Positions 45,539 through 53,654 of a stretch of 64,000 nucleotides of DNA are shown one piece after another. How positions within the stretch are numbered: position 1 is the stretch's first letter; the number at the start of each line of letters is the position of its first letter. The notes below the pieces were generated by a model. It saw only the letters and a program-made list of their open reading frames with translations. It was not told where the DNA came from and ran no database searches. Origin of the DNA: Rubellimicrobium arenae (GTDB taxonomy: Bacteria; Pseudomonadota; Alphaproteobacteria; Rhodobacterales; Rhodobacteraceae); assembly GCF_017916275.1 (NCBI RefSeq), contig NZ_JAFMST010000005.1, positions 124,001 to 188,000 of the forward strand, in the 5' to 3' direction. The translations under genes and the position numbers were made by a program.

Positions 45539-46696
45539 ATGAAACGAACGCCGAACCCGATCCGGCTCCGAGACGTGGCCGAGGCGGCCGGCGTATCCCA
45601 GGGCACCGCGTCCAACGTGTTCAACCGTCCCGATCTGGTACGCGAGGAGGTTAGGGAACGGGTCCGCGAGGCCGCCAGGGTGCTCGGCTACGCCGGTCCG
45701 AGCCCGAAAGGCCGGCTTCTGCGCGCCGGCAAGGCCCATGCGATCGGCGTCGCCGCCGCCGAACCGTTGGACTACTTCTTTGCCGATCCATGGGCGCGGC
45801 GGCTGATGACCGAAATCGCCAGCGTATGCCACGCGCGCGGCGCCGGTCTGGCGCTGGTTTCAGTGGCCGAGGACCACGGGCTCGCCTGGAGCATCGAGAG
45901 CGCCTTGGTCGATGGATTCCTGTTGCGGTGTGGGGGACGTGAACTTCTTGTCGAGATCGCCCAGCGGCGCGGTCTGCCGTTCGTGGCCCTGTCGCTCGAC
46001 ACGAGCGAGCCGGACGTCCCGGCCGTGGACATCGACGATTTCGGCGGGGCTCGCGACGCCGCGCGCCATCTCGTGGACCTAGGGCACCGCCGTTTCGCCA
46101 TCCTGGGCATCGGCGTCGGCGATGGCTCGGGCCGGTCCACTCCCGACGAGGTGCGGGCGACGCGGTTCGTGAATGTCCGCGAACGGGCGCGGGGCTACTG
46201 GGCGGCCCTTGCCGAGGCGGGCATCAAGGACACGGATGTTCCGTTCCTGAGCACCCGCAACGATCAGGCAAGCGTCGCGGCCGCCATGGAGGCGCTGTTC
46301 GAAGGAGCCGAGCCGCCGCCGACGGCCGTCCTGGCCATGTCGGATCTCGTGGCGCTGGCGGCGCTGGACTGGCTTGGCGCAAGGGGCTGGCACGTCCCGT
46401 CCGACGTCTCGGTCGTCGGCTTCGACGGCGTCCCTGAAGCGGCGGCCGCCATCCCGGCCCTGACCACTGTCGAGCAGCCCTACCGGCAGATCGCGGAACG
46501 ATCCGTGCGGGCGATCCTGGACGACGACCTTCCCGTCGGCCGCGAAGTGCTGCCGCTCAGGCTGCTGGTCCGGGATAGCAGCGGGCCGCCGCCCCGTCGG
46601 ACGGAAGCCGGCGCGGATAGCCGCGACACGTCGCCGGACCGCCCCAAGCCATTGGTCGCAACCGGCTTGGGCGTCAGCGTCACTGGGGAAGTCTGA
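45539..46696 (+). CDS. LacI-family transcriptional regulator
   Basis: 385 residues from ATG 45539. The N-terminal helix-turn-helix and hinge are clear: IRLRDVAEAAGVSQGTASNV, FNRPDLVREEVRERV. A periplasmic-binding-protein-like effector domain follows (AIGVAAAEPL, DGFLLR, FVALSLD, GHRRFAILGIG, AVLAMSDLVALAALD, VSVVGFDGVPEAAAAIPALT). It should repress transcription and release DNA on binding a sugar-like ligand. Two palindromes just upstream are plausible operators. The C-terminal ~45 residues (RDSSGPPPRRTEAG...) are a low-complexity extension beyond the usual family length. No sugar genes are adjacent. Confidence 0.9.
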   Translation: MKRTPNPIRLRDVAEAAGVSQGTASNVFNRPDLVREEVRERVREAARVLGYAGPSPKGRLLRAGKAHAIGVAAAEPLDYFFADPWARRLMTEIASVCHARGAGLALVSVAEDHGLAWSIESALVDGFLLRCGGRELLVEIAQRRGLPFVALSLDTSEPDVPAVDIDDFGGARDAARHLVDLGHRRFAILGIGVGDGSGRSTPDEVRATRFVNVRERARGYWAALAEAGIKDTDVPFLSTRNDQASVAAAMEALFEGAEPPPTAVLAMSDLVALAALDWLGARGWHVPSDVSVVGFDGVPEAAAAIPALTTVEQPYRQIAERSVRAILDDDLPVGREVLPLRLLVRDSSGPPPRRTEAGADSRDTSPDRPKPLVATGLGVSVTGEV

Positions 46697-47353
46697 TCCG
46701 GGACCGCCCTCAGTTCGATGGGGTTCCCGGGCGGAGTATGTGCGTTCGTCCAGCCCAGCGACGTCGGGTGGGGTCTTGCCGTGCCTCGCTCCATAGGTGC
46801 CAGCGCATAACCTGCCGAGAGGGAGGCCCACCCGGTCCGTATGGTCCAGGGCGACGTGCAGAGGCCCAAAGCTCCCTGAGATTTTCAGATCAGGCCGAAA
46901 TTCAGGACCATCTCTGGTTCATCGAAATGGCTGAACACTTGCGCAATAGATCGGCCCTTTGTGCGGAAATATTGCTACGGTTTGGGTCATGCGCCTGACC
47001 CGAACCCGAACCGCTTCGGGGTAGCCGAATAATGCTCGATAGGGTGGGTTAAGATCCGGACCCGTCAGCTTGAAGGCCGTGTGGCGAGCGGCTCGACCAT
47101 ATCTGCTGGATTAAATCGTTCGATTATCGCGACTGCACGTCGCGGTGCTGAACTGCGCTCAGACGGGCCGGTAAGGCACTGAAATCAGAGCTCTGCTGCA
47201 TGGATCTAGGGCAGCGCGAGCCTTTCAGAAAGTCGGGATTTCCCCACCATCAGGACCGCTCGGCCTCCGTTGACAGGCCATCCGGCTGCACGCACAATTC
47301 CGCCATATTCTTCGATCTCCATATCACTTTCCCAAATCTCAAAGGGGCTTGGA
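46697..47353. other. Long intergenic region upstream of the RTX gene
   Basis: 657 bp with no convincing gene. Contains GGGTCA/TGACCC (46984-47001), a small hairpin, and lower-GC stretches near 46900-47110. The RTX promoter should lie at its right end. No tRNA or mobile element was recognised. Confidence 0.45.
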
Positions 47354-49597
47354 ATGGCTGTTATCAACGGCAAGAACGACTGGTATTATTCTGGCTACGA
47401 TTATCTGTTCGGCACGAACGCCCAAGACCGTATCAATCTGTTCCACGGCGACGATTTTGCCTCGGCAGGCTCGGGAGACGATGCGGTCTTTGGGGGCTAC
47501 GGCAACGACTCGATCGAAGGAGATACCGGCAACGACAACCTGACCGGCGACTACGGCAACGACAGTCTCAGCGGGGACGCCGGTCGTGACACGCTCTACG
47601 GCGGCGAGGGCGACGACCGGCTTTATGGCAACTCCTACTCCGGAGGCGGGCCGGACGGCGCCGACCGGCTTTACGGCGGTGAGGGCAACGACACCCTGGT
47701 CGGTGGCGCTGGCGGCGACGTGATGAACGGCGGGAATGGCGACGATGTCCTCGATGTCGGAAGCGGCCGCGACATGGTGGACGACGTGGTTGATGGCGGA
47801 ACGGGGGTCGACCTCCTCCGGGCGAGCTACCACGAGCGCAGCTCCTTCGTCTCGTTCGCGGCCAAGGACTATCTGAGTCCGACCGCCGTGCCGGGTGGTT
47901 TCACCATCCGGAACATCGAGCAGTATGAGATCCGCGGTTCGAACTACTCGGACCGGCTCACAGGGTGGGCCATGGGCGACACTCTGATGGGGGGCAAGGG
48001 CGACGACGCGCTCTCCGGCATGGGCGGGGCCGACAGCCTGTTCGGGGCCTATGGCGACGACGTGCTGCGTGGCGGGAACGGGAACGACAGCCTTCAGGGC
48101 GACCAGACCGGATACTCGGACTGGAGCGAGACGCCGGCCTCTGCCGGGACCGACGTGCTTTATGGCGGCCGCGGGGACGATACGGCGTCCGGCGGCGACC
48201 TGGCCGACAAGATCTATGGCGAGGATGGCCGGGACAGCCTGAATGGCGACTACGGGAACGATCTGGTCGACGGGGGCCAGGGTGCCGACATCCTGACCGG
48301 AGGCTTCGATGCCGACCGGATCTACGGGGGTGCCGGCAACGACGAGCTCTATTCGTCCAACTGGCGCAGCAGCGACGATCTCCGGAACATCGACGTCCTG
48401 TTCGGCGGCAGCGGGAGCGACGAGGTCTGGGCCGGCGTCAGGGACAAGGCGGTCGGGGGCGACCAGCGCGGAACGGTCGACTTGGTCCACCTCACGTTCC
48501 AGTACCTGTCGTCGAGTGATCCCGAGTTCGACACCGGCGTGACCTATAACCTGGCGACGCAAGGCCAGAAGATGACCACGTTGGCCAACGGCACCCAGCT
48601 TGGGGGCTTCGAGGTCATCAACTTCGACGGCGGGGCCGGAGCCGACCGCGTCACCGGCGCCCGCTTCGCCGATATCCTGGAGGGGGGCCGAGGTCAGGAC
48701 GTCCTGAACGGCGGCGGCGGCAACGACACCATCGATGGCCAGGCCGGGTCCGACAGGGCGGATGGCGGCTCGGGCAATGATACGTTCCATGACACGGAAG
48801 GCGTGGATGACGCCAGCTCGGACACCTACTTCGGCGGCGGCGGGGCCGACACGTTCAACGACGGGTACGGCGCTGACATCCTGAACGGCGGAGCCGGCGG
48901 GGACGTCTTCCACATGGGGGCCTATCTTCGGTCGGAGGATTTCAAGTCCGATCGGATTAACGGGGGCCAGGGATACGACCGTGTCGATTACATCGACGCC
49001 GACCTTTCGGTCCACATCGACCTGGCCAAGCAGTCCGCGAACTCCGGAGCAGCCCTGGGCGATCGGCTCTCGAGCGTCGAGCACATCGAAGGCTCCTCCC
49101 ATGACGACTACATGTTCGGCGACGGGAGGGGCAATTCGCTGGACGGAGGCTCGGAAGATGACGTTCTGAATGGTCGGGGTGGCGCAGATGTCCTGGACGG
49201 GGGATCCGGTGCCGACGAACTGACCGGCGGGGGCGGCAAGGATAGCTTCGTCCTTGAGCTCGACGAAGGTTTCCTCAGCCATCCAACCTATTGGCCGCAT
49301 GACATCATCAAGGACTTCAACAAGGCCGACGACGAGTTGTCGATCCTCGAGTCAGAGTTCGGCGTCGATGCGGACAACTTCAGGATCCGCAACCAGAAGA
49401 GCGTCGACGTGACGACGTCTGGACCGACCTTCGTCTTCGAGACTGACACGCACAGGCTCTGGTTCGATCAGGACGGCAAGGGCGTGGACACCGACCGGGA
49501 CGGTCAGATCGACGAAAACGTCGATGCCATCCTCGTCGCCACCCTGAACGGAGTCGGAACGCTCTCCAAGGCGGACTTCGGGTTCTACGACTTCTGA
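47354..49597 (+). CDS. RTX-type calcium-binding repeat protein
   Basis: 747 residues from ATG 47354 (AAAGGGG upstream). From about residue 20 to 650 it is built of glycine/aspartate nonapeptides of the GGxGxDxLx type in blocks (for example GNDSLSGDAG, YGGEGDDRLY, LNGGGGNDTIDGQAG), forming calcium-filled beta-rolls. Non-repeat insertions occur at about 150-195 and 370-430. The C-terminal ~95 residues (SFVLELDEGF...IIKDFNKADDELSILESEFG) resemble the end domain of RTX proteins exported by type I secretion. No enzymatic domain is recognisable, so an adhesin, surface-layer or matrix role is likely. No transporter genes are adjacent. Confidence 0.9.
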   Translation: MAVINGKNDWYYSGYDYLFGTNAQDRINLFHGDDFASAGSGDDAVFGGYGNDSIEGDTGNDNLTGDYGNDSLSGDAGRDTLYGGEGDDRLYGNSYSGGGPDGADRLYGGEGNDTLVGGAGGDVMNGGNGDDVLDVGSGRDMVDDVVDGGTGVDLLRASYHERSSFVSFAAKDYLSPTAVPGGFTIRNIEQYEIRGSNYSDRLTGWAMGDTLMGGKGDDALSGMGGADSLFGAYGDDVLRGGNGNDSLQGDQTGYSDWSETPASAGTDVLYGGRGDDTASGGDLADKIYGEDGRDSLNGDYGNDLVDGGQGADILTGGFDADRIYGGAGNDELYSSNWRSSDDLRNIDVLFGGSGSDEVWAGVRDKAVGGDQRGTVDLVHLTFQYLSSSDPEFDTGVTYNLATQGQKMTTLANGTQLGGFEVINFDGGAGADRVTGARFADILEGGRGQDVLNGGGGNDTIDGQAGSDRADGGSGNDTFHDTEGVDDASSDTYFGGGGADTFNDGYGADILNGGAGGDVFHMGAYLRSEDFKSDRINGGQGYDRVDYIDADLSVHIDLAKQSANSGAALGDRLSSVEHIEGSSHDDYMFGDGRGNSLDGGSEDDVLNGRGGADVLDGGSGADELTGGGGKDSFVLELDEGFLSHPTYWPHDIIKDFNKADDELSILESEFGVDADNFRIRNQKSVDVTTSGPTFVFETDTHRLWFDQDGKGVDTDRDGQIDENVDAILVATLNGVGTLSKADFGFYDF

Positions 49598-49944
49598 TCC
49601 GGCCAGGGGGCGTCGCGACCGTTAGGTCCGGCGCCCTTCGTCCTTCCAGCTTTGCTCAAGAAGCAGGCATCTGACCGATCCACGTCGTTGTGCGTCGTTC
49701 TGTCCCGGCAATGCGCCGGTCGAGCGCGAACGAGCCTTTCGTCCGGACTCCCCCGAGGAATTGGCGGTTTAGGCGCTCGGGAGGACCCATCAACCATCGA
49801 TATAGGTGTTGATCTCACCCTCTGACCTAGTTGCCGCCCCGTGGCTGCTATCCGTCAGCAGTGGATTGTTTCGGGTATGACTCTAGCTCGCGACCGGGGC
49901 GTGTGATTGAGCGCCTGCAGAAAACAGTCATAAGAGGGTCTACC
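49598..49944. other. Intergenic region without a recognised gene
   Basis: 347 bp between the RTX gene and the VPLPA-CTERM gene. Nothing coding is supported. The promoter of the downstream gene is expected near 49800-49930. Confidence 0.45.
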
Positions 49945-50475
49945 ATGATCGACAGATTGAAGGCAGCGGGATTGGCAGCTGTGTTGCTGGCTGCACCGTG
50001 CGTGGCCTCGGCCACGACCCTTGTATCGCCGGGCGGCAGCTACGACCTCCTGAGTGACGACTTCTTCTTCGACGGGGTCTTCGAGATCGGCGACGCCGGA
50101 GACACCTATACGTTCTCCTTTACCAACACGTCCTCGGGCGGTGCGGCACTCTCCATCCTTGGAGGCACGGTCCAGCAGCTCTCCGCCGCGTTCAAGGGCG
50201 GGGTGTCCTTCGCGTTCGGGACCGCCGCTCCGGTCACGGTCGGGCAGGACGTCACGACCGGCTTCGAGGAGCCGCTGTTCGTCCAGGCCGGCCAAACGGT
50301 CGACCTCGTGCTGACCTTTGGCGAGGTCATTGACACCGGCGTCCGTAAGGGTGGCGTGGCCGACATCGACTTCGCAGTCGAAGCGGCCGTGATCCCGGTG
50401 CCGGCCGCAGGCCTCCTTCTGCTGTCCGCGTTGGGCGGAATGGCGGCCCTTGGTCGCCGCAAGAAGACCTCCTGA
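49945..50475 (+). CDS. Secreted protein with VPLPA-CTERM type sorting signal
   Basis: 176 residues from ATG 49945 (AGAGGG upstream). A signal peptide ends at VASAT (about residue 23). The middle is a beta-rich domain without a recognised family. The C-terminus has VIPVPAAGLLLLSALGGMAA followed by LGRRKKTS: a V-P-x-P-A motif, one hydrophobic helix and a basic tail. That is the tripartite VPLPA/PEP-CTERM signal processed by an exosortase and linked with exopolysaccharide-producing bacteria. No exosortase is in the window. Confidence 0.88.
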   Translation: MIDRLKAAGLAAVLLAAPCVASATTLVSPGGSYDLLSDDFFFDGVFEIGDAGDTYTFSFTNTSSGGAALSILGGTVQQLSAAFKGGVSFAFGTAAPVTVGQDVTTGFEEPLFVQAGQTVDLVLTFGEVIDTGVRKGGVADIDFAVEAAVIPVPAAGLLLLSALGGMAALGRRKKTS

Positions 50476-50489
50476 GCCTCAGTTGGGGG

Positions 50490-50507
50490 GCTGCCGGACT
50501 CGGCAGC
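50490..50507. terminator. Hairpin after the VPLPA-CTERM gene
   Basis: Perfect 7-bp stem GCTGCCG/CGGCAGC with a GACT loop, 14 bp after the stop codon and flanked by G/C runs that extend the stem. No T-run, so it may act as a weak or processing hairpin before the next gene. Confidence 0.5.
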
Positions 50508-50600
50508 TCCCGACCCCAAGACCGTCCGGTCGGAGTTCCGGTGCCGAGGCTCGTCCTTGGCCCTCCGATCATCTGCTTTCGTCATGAAGGGACATCGAGC

Positions 50601-50921
50601 ATGTCTGACCTCACTCCGATCCGACCGCGAACAGCGACGAGCATCGTGGTTCATCCCGTTCACTGGGATTTCGAAGAGCCGGTCATCACAGCCCGGGTCT
50701 CGGCCGGAGCTGCCGGCATCGCTGTCCGGGACCCGGCGTTGCCGATCGGGTTCTACGAGGACGTGGTCCAAGCAGAGCCTGATGATGCAAGCCTTCTGAA
50801 CATCGAGAAGATCGACGCTCTGACGCTACTGATGTGCGGGGTCGTCCTGCTGACCTGCGTCGCGGGCTGGGCGGCCACCGTCAGTCTCGTCAAGGCCACT
50901 CTGCAGCTTGCCCTCGGGTAG
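50601..50921 (+). CDS. Small membrane protein of unknown function
   Basis: 106 residues from ATG 50601, with GAAGGG at 50586-50591. Residues 1-70 are polar with no signal peptide. One membrane helix lies near the C-terminus (ALTLLMCGVVLLTCVAGWAA). No family was recognised. It follows the VPLPA-CTERM gene by 125 bp on the same strand, but a hairpin stands between them, so co-transcription is uncertain. Codon use looks like that of its neighbours. Confidence 0.6.
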   Translation: MSDLTPIRPRTATSIVVHPVHWDFEEPVITARVSAGAAGIAVRDPALPIGFYEDVVQAEPDDASLLNIEKIDALTLLMCGVVLLTCVAGWAATVSLVKATLQLALG

Positions 50922-51418
50922 CTAAGCCGGCCTTTAGGGAAGAGCATCTGGACAAATCGACTGTTTCATCGATAGTTGCATCATGTTCATCATCTATAGG
51001 CTTAGGATGGCACCGGCGCTGGATGCGTGAAGTTGCTCCTTCAGAACTTCGTGGTCTCGCTCAACTGAGGGGTGCTCGGATTCCCGCCGGGGCAGCTCTT
51101 CAGCGGGAGGTAGCGATGGGCGTGCCATTCGCTGCCTCCCAGCCCGGGCACCCGTTCCTGGACCGATGCTGCCCGCAGGCCCCGGTCGGGGCCACTGGCC
51201 CGAACGCCCGGCTCAGCCAGCGATGAGCAGTCGTCGTGGGTGCTAGACACGCTTCGTTCTTGAACTATCCGGGCCAAGCCTGTTGGCGTCTGGACTCTCG
51301 CGGCACGGTGACGCCGGCCCTCGCATCCAGAGTGTGATCTGTTGCAGCGAACTGGGCTGCTCGGCGCACCCATCCTGCGCCGCTCTGAATATCAGGGTAT
51401 GAGCCTGCCGACCTGATG
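50922..51418. other. Intergenic region without a recognised gene
   Basis: 497 bp between the small membrane protein and the convergent DUF1127 gene. Less GC-rich around 50940-51010. Frames on both strands lack recognisable motifs. Confidence 0.45.
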
Positions 51419-51646
51419 TCAGCCGCGACCCGAGAAGATGGGGGACGGATCATCCTTGGTCGCGATGCTTGGATCGACCCCGATGTCGTCCAAAAGATGT
51501 GGCGGAAGGCGACCTATGGCGTCCTGCAACTGGCGGTCATGGCCTGACCGACCGCCATGGCTGATGACTCCGACCGGATGAAAGTCGGCAAGGTGCTGGA
51601 GAGTCGCAAAGAACGAGAGGCTGGGCGTCCTGCGGGCGGCAAGCAT
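51419..51646 (-). CDS. DUF1127 (YjiS-like) small protein
   Basis: 75 residues from ATG 51646, chosen because CAGGAG lies 8 bp upstream. Residues about 37-58 (DRQLQDAIGRLPPHLLDDIG) match the short arginine/leucine-rich DUF1127 motif, in which small proteins of alphaproteobacteria influence RNA turnover and phosphate or stress physiology. The acidic tail after the motif is longer than in the minimal ~50-residue members. It lies 97 bp downstream of a regulator gene on the same strand. Confidence 0.72.
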   Translation of the reverse strand: MLAARRTPSLSFFATLQHLADFHPVGVISHGGRSGHDRQLQDAIGRLPPHLLDDIGVDPSIATKDDPSPIFSGRG

Positions 51647-51743
51647 GGGAACCACTCCTGGCAACTGAGAACGGCACGTCGTCCAGGCAGGATGCGCCAC
51701 CGCGCCTTTCGGGTCCTGAGAGAAGGACGAAATCCGGACGAAA

Positions 51744-53339
51744 TTACTTGGCTCGGTAGTCCGATACATTCGTCATTGCGCCTCGAGCCTCGCCCTGTTC
51801 GGGAAGTCCGGCCTTACGAAGGCTGGCAACCGCAAGCTCCAGCTTGCGAGCGTCCTTATACCGCTGGGAACGGCGGATCTGCTCCATCCCGAAGCTGGGA
51901 AAGAGACGTCGCAGCGAAGCCACCTCCCGGGCCGCCTCGGCCTCATAGCCCTGTAGAGCGAGGATCATCGCCAGATTGGCATAACCATAAGGGTCGCTGG
52001 GCTCCGCATCCCGGTAGCGCCGGGCCTGCTCCGCCGCGCCCGGGCGACCGGCCCAATGGTTCGCCAGCGCGAGGTTGTACAGGTACCAGTTGGGGGGTCG
52101 GGGCGAGAGGCTGAACGCTGTGTCGAAGGCCACGAGAGCACCGTGCGGGTCGTCGCCGTAGATCTGGACCAGCCCCAGCACGGCATAGTTCCACGAATTG
52201 CCGGGCGCCAGGTCGCAGCTTCGGCGGCATTGTGCGACGGCCTCCTCATGGCGGTCGCGGAGGAATGCGACCAGTCCAGCCAGCATGTGACCCCCGGCAA
52301 CCCCGAAATTGGCAGCCAGAGCCCGTTGGGCTTGCTCCTCCGCCTGGAGCAGCGCCAGCTCGGGATCGGCGGACAGGTAGAACCGGGCATCGCACCAGTG
52401 AGTGAGGCCGAGCAGGACCATCGCCGTGACATAGCCGGGGTCGATGTCCAAAGCCTCGCGGAGCAACAGCCTTGCCCGGAGGTTGTCGCCTTCGTTGAAT
52501 CGAAGGAACAGGTCCCTGGCAACGACCATCTTCTCCCAGGCTGCAAGGTCCCGAGTCTGCCCGTCCCAGAGCCGGGCAAGCTCGCCGTAGGTCAGCTTTA
52601 TTTGAAGTGCGACAGCGACTTGCCGGGTGATCCGATCCTGGAAGGCGAAGACGTCCTCCCGGGTGCCCTCGAAGCGTTCGCTCCAGATCAGCGATCCGGT
52701 GACGCTGTCCACCAGTTGCGCCGTGACCCGCATCTGCTCGCCGGCCACGCGCACGCTTCCTTCCAGCAGGTAGCGGACGCCGAGCTCCTCGGCCATCTGC
52801 CGGGGCGGAATGGTCCGCCCGCGGTAGACGGCCGTGGCGGCCCGCGAAACGATGAAGATCTCCCGGACCAGCGACAGGGCCCTGATGATATCCTCGGTCA
52901 GCCCCGTGGCGAAGTAATCCTGATCGTGGTCCCGGCTGAGATCCTCGAACGCAAGCACGGCGATGGCCGGTTTGTCCGACCGCTCCGGACCGGACGCGGC
53001 AACGGTGGCTGGCCCACGGACAATGTGCCCCGAGAAGAGGTAGCCCCGACGGGGAACCGTCCTGAGCAGGCCCCCTCCATCGTCGCCGAGCGCGCGACGG
53101 AGTTCCGAGATGCACTGGGTCAGTGAATCCTCGGTGACCGTGACATCGGCCCAGACCGTATCGAGCAGCTCATCCCGCCCGATGATCCGTCCTGCGTTCG
53201 AGACCAGATGAGTCAGCACGGCGTAGGTCTTGGGTCGTAGCGCGATCTCCTGATCCGCATGGCGCAGGGTGCCGGCCCCAAGATCGAGGGTATAGCCGTC
53301 GAACTGGTAGACTGGCCCTGGTGGCGCCGTGGTCATCAT
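51744..53339 (-). CDS. One-component regulator: winged helix, TolB-like domain and TPR repeats
   Basis: 531 residues from ATG 53339 (GAGGCGG upstream). Residues about 8-105 are an OmpR/CadC-type winged helix (YTLDLGAGTLRHADQEIAL, LRTVPRRGYLFSG). A TolB/FlgO-like domain follows (AIAVLAFEDLSRDHDQDYFA, LLEGSVRVAGEQMRVTAQLV), then helical TPR-like repeats to the end (about 290-530). No membrane segment is seen, unlike CadC. This architecture is common beside adenylate-cyclase-like genes in alphaproteobacteria and is presumed to bind DNA in response to a protein or small-molecule cue. Targets are unknown; the VPLPA and DUF1127 genes are nearest. Confidence 0.88.
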   Translation of the reverse strand: MMTTAPPGPVYQFDGYTLDLGAGTLRHADQEIALRPKTYAVLTHLVSNAGRIIGRDELLDTVWADVTVTEDSLTQCISELRRALGDDGGGLLRTVPRRGYLFSGHIVRGPATVAASGPERSDKPAIAVLAFEDLSRDHDQDYFATGLTEDIIRALSLVREIFIVSRAATAVYRGRTIPPRQMAEELGVRYLLEGSVRVAGEQMRVTAQLVDSVTGSLIWSERFEGTREDVFAFQDRITRQVAVALQIKLTYGELARLWDGQTRDLAAWEKMVVARDLFLRFNEGDNLRARLLLREALDIDPGYVTAMVLLGLTHWCDARFYLSADPELALLQAEEQAQRALAANFGVAGGHMLAGLVAFLRDRHEEAVAQCRRSCDLAPGNSWNYAVLGLVQIYGDDPHGALVAFDTAFSLSPRPPNWYLYNLALANHWAGRPGAAEQARRYRDAEPSDPYGYANLAMILALQGYEAEAAREVASLRRLFPSFGMEQIRRSQRYKDARKLELAVASLRKAGLPEQGEARGAMTNVSDYRAK

Positions 53340-53654
53340 CGTCCGCCTCAGCCTCTCCGACCGGGAAAGGTGCGATCGCCTAAAGGACCGATGAACGTAA
53401 GTCGCGCAACAGTGTCTCATTGCAGGCCCGGATCGGCAAGCGTCATGGAAGCCAGGGCCAGCCGTCAGGCCGGGGCGCTCTGGACGAACGGGATGGAGTG
53501 GATGCGGGTGGCGACCCCGCTCGGACGACCGGAGGGCAATATTACCCTTGACCCCAGCGGTTCAGGGCTTCAGTGGGACGTCAAACGCGCGTCGCCCGTC
53601 CTGGCCGTCGCGATGCGCACCGCCGCGCCGACCTAGCTGAATCGGATCTCCCGA

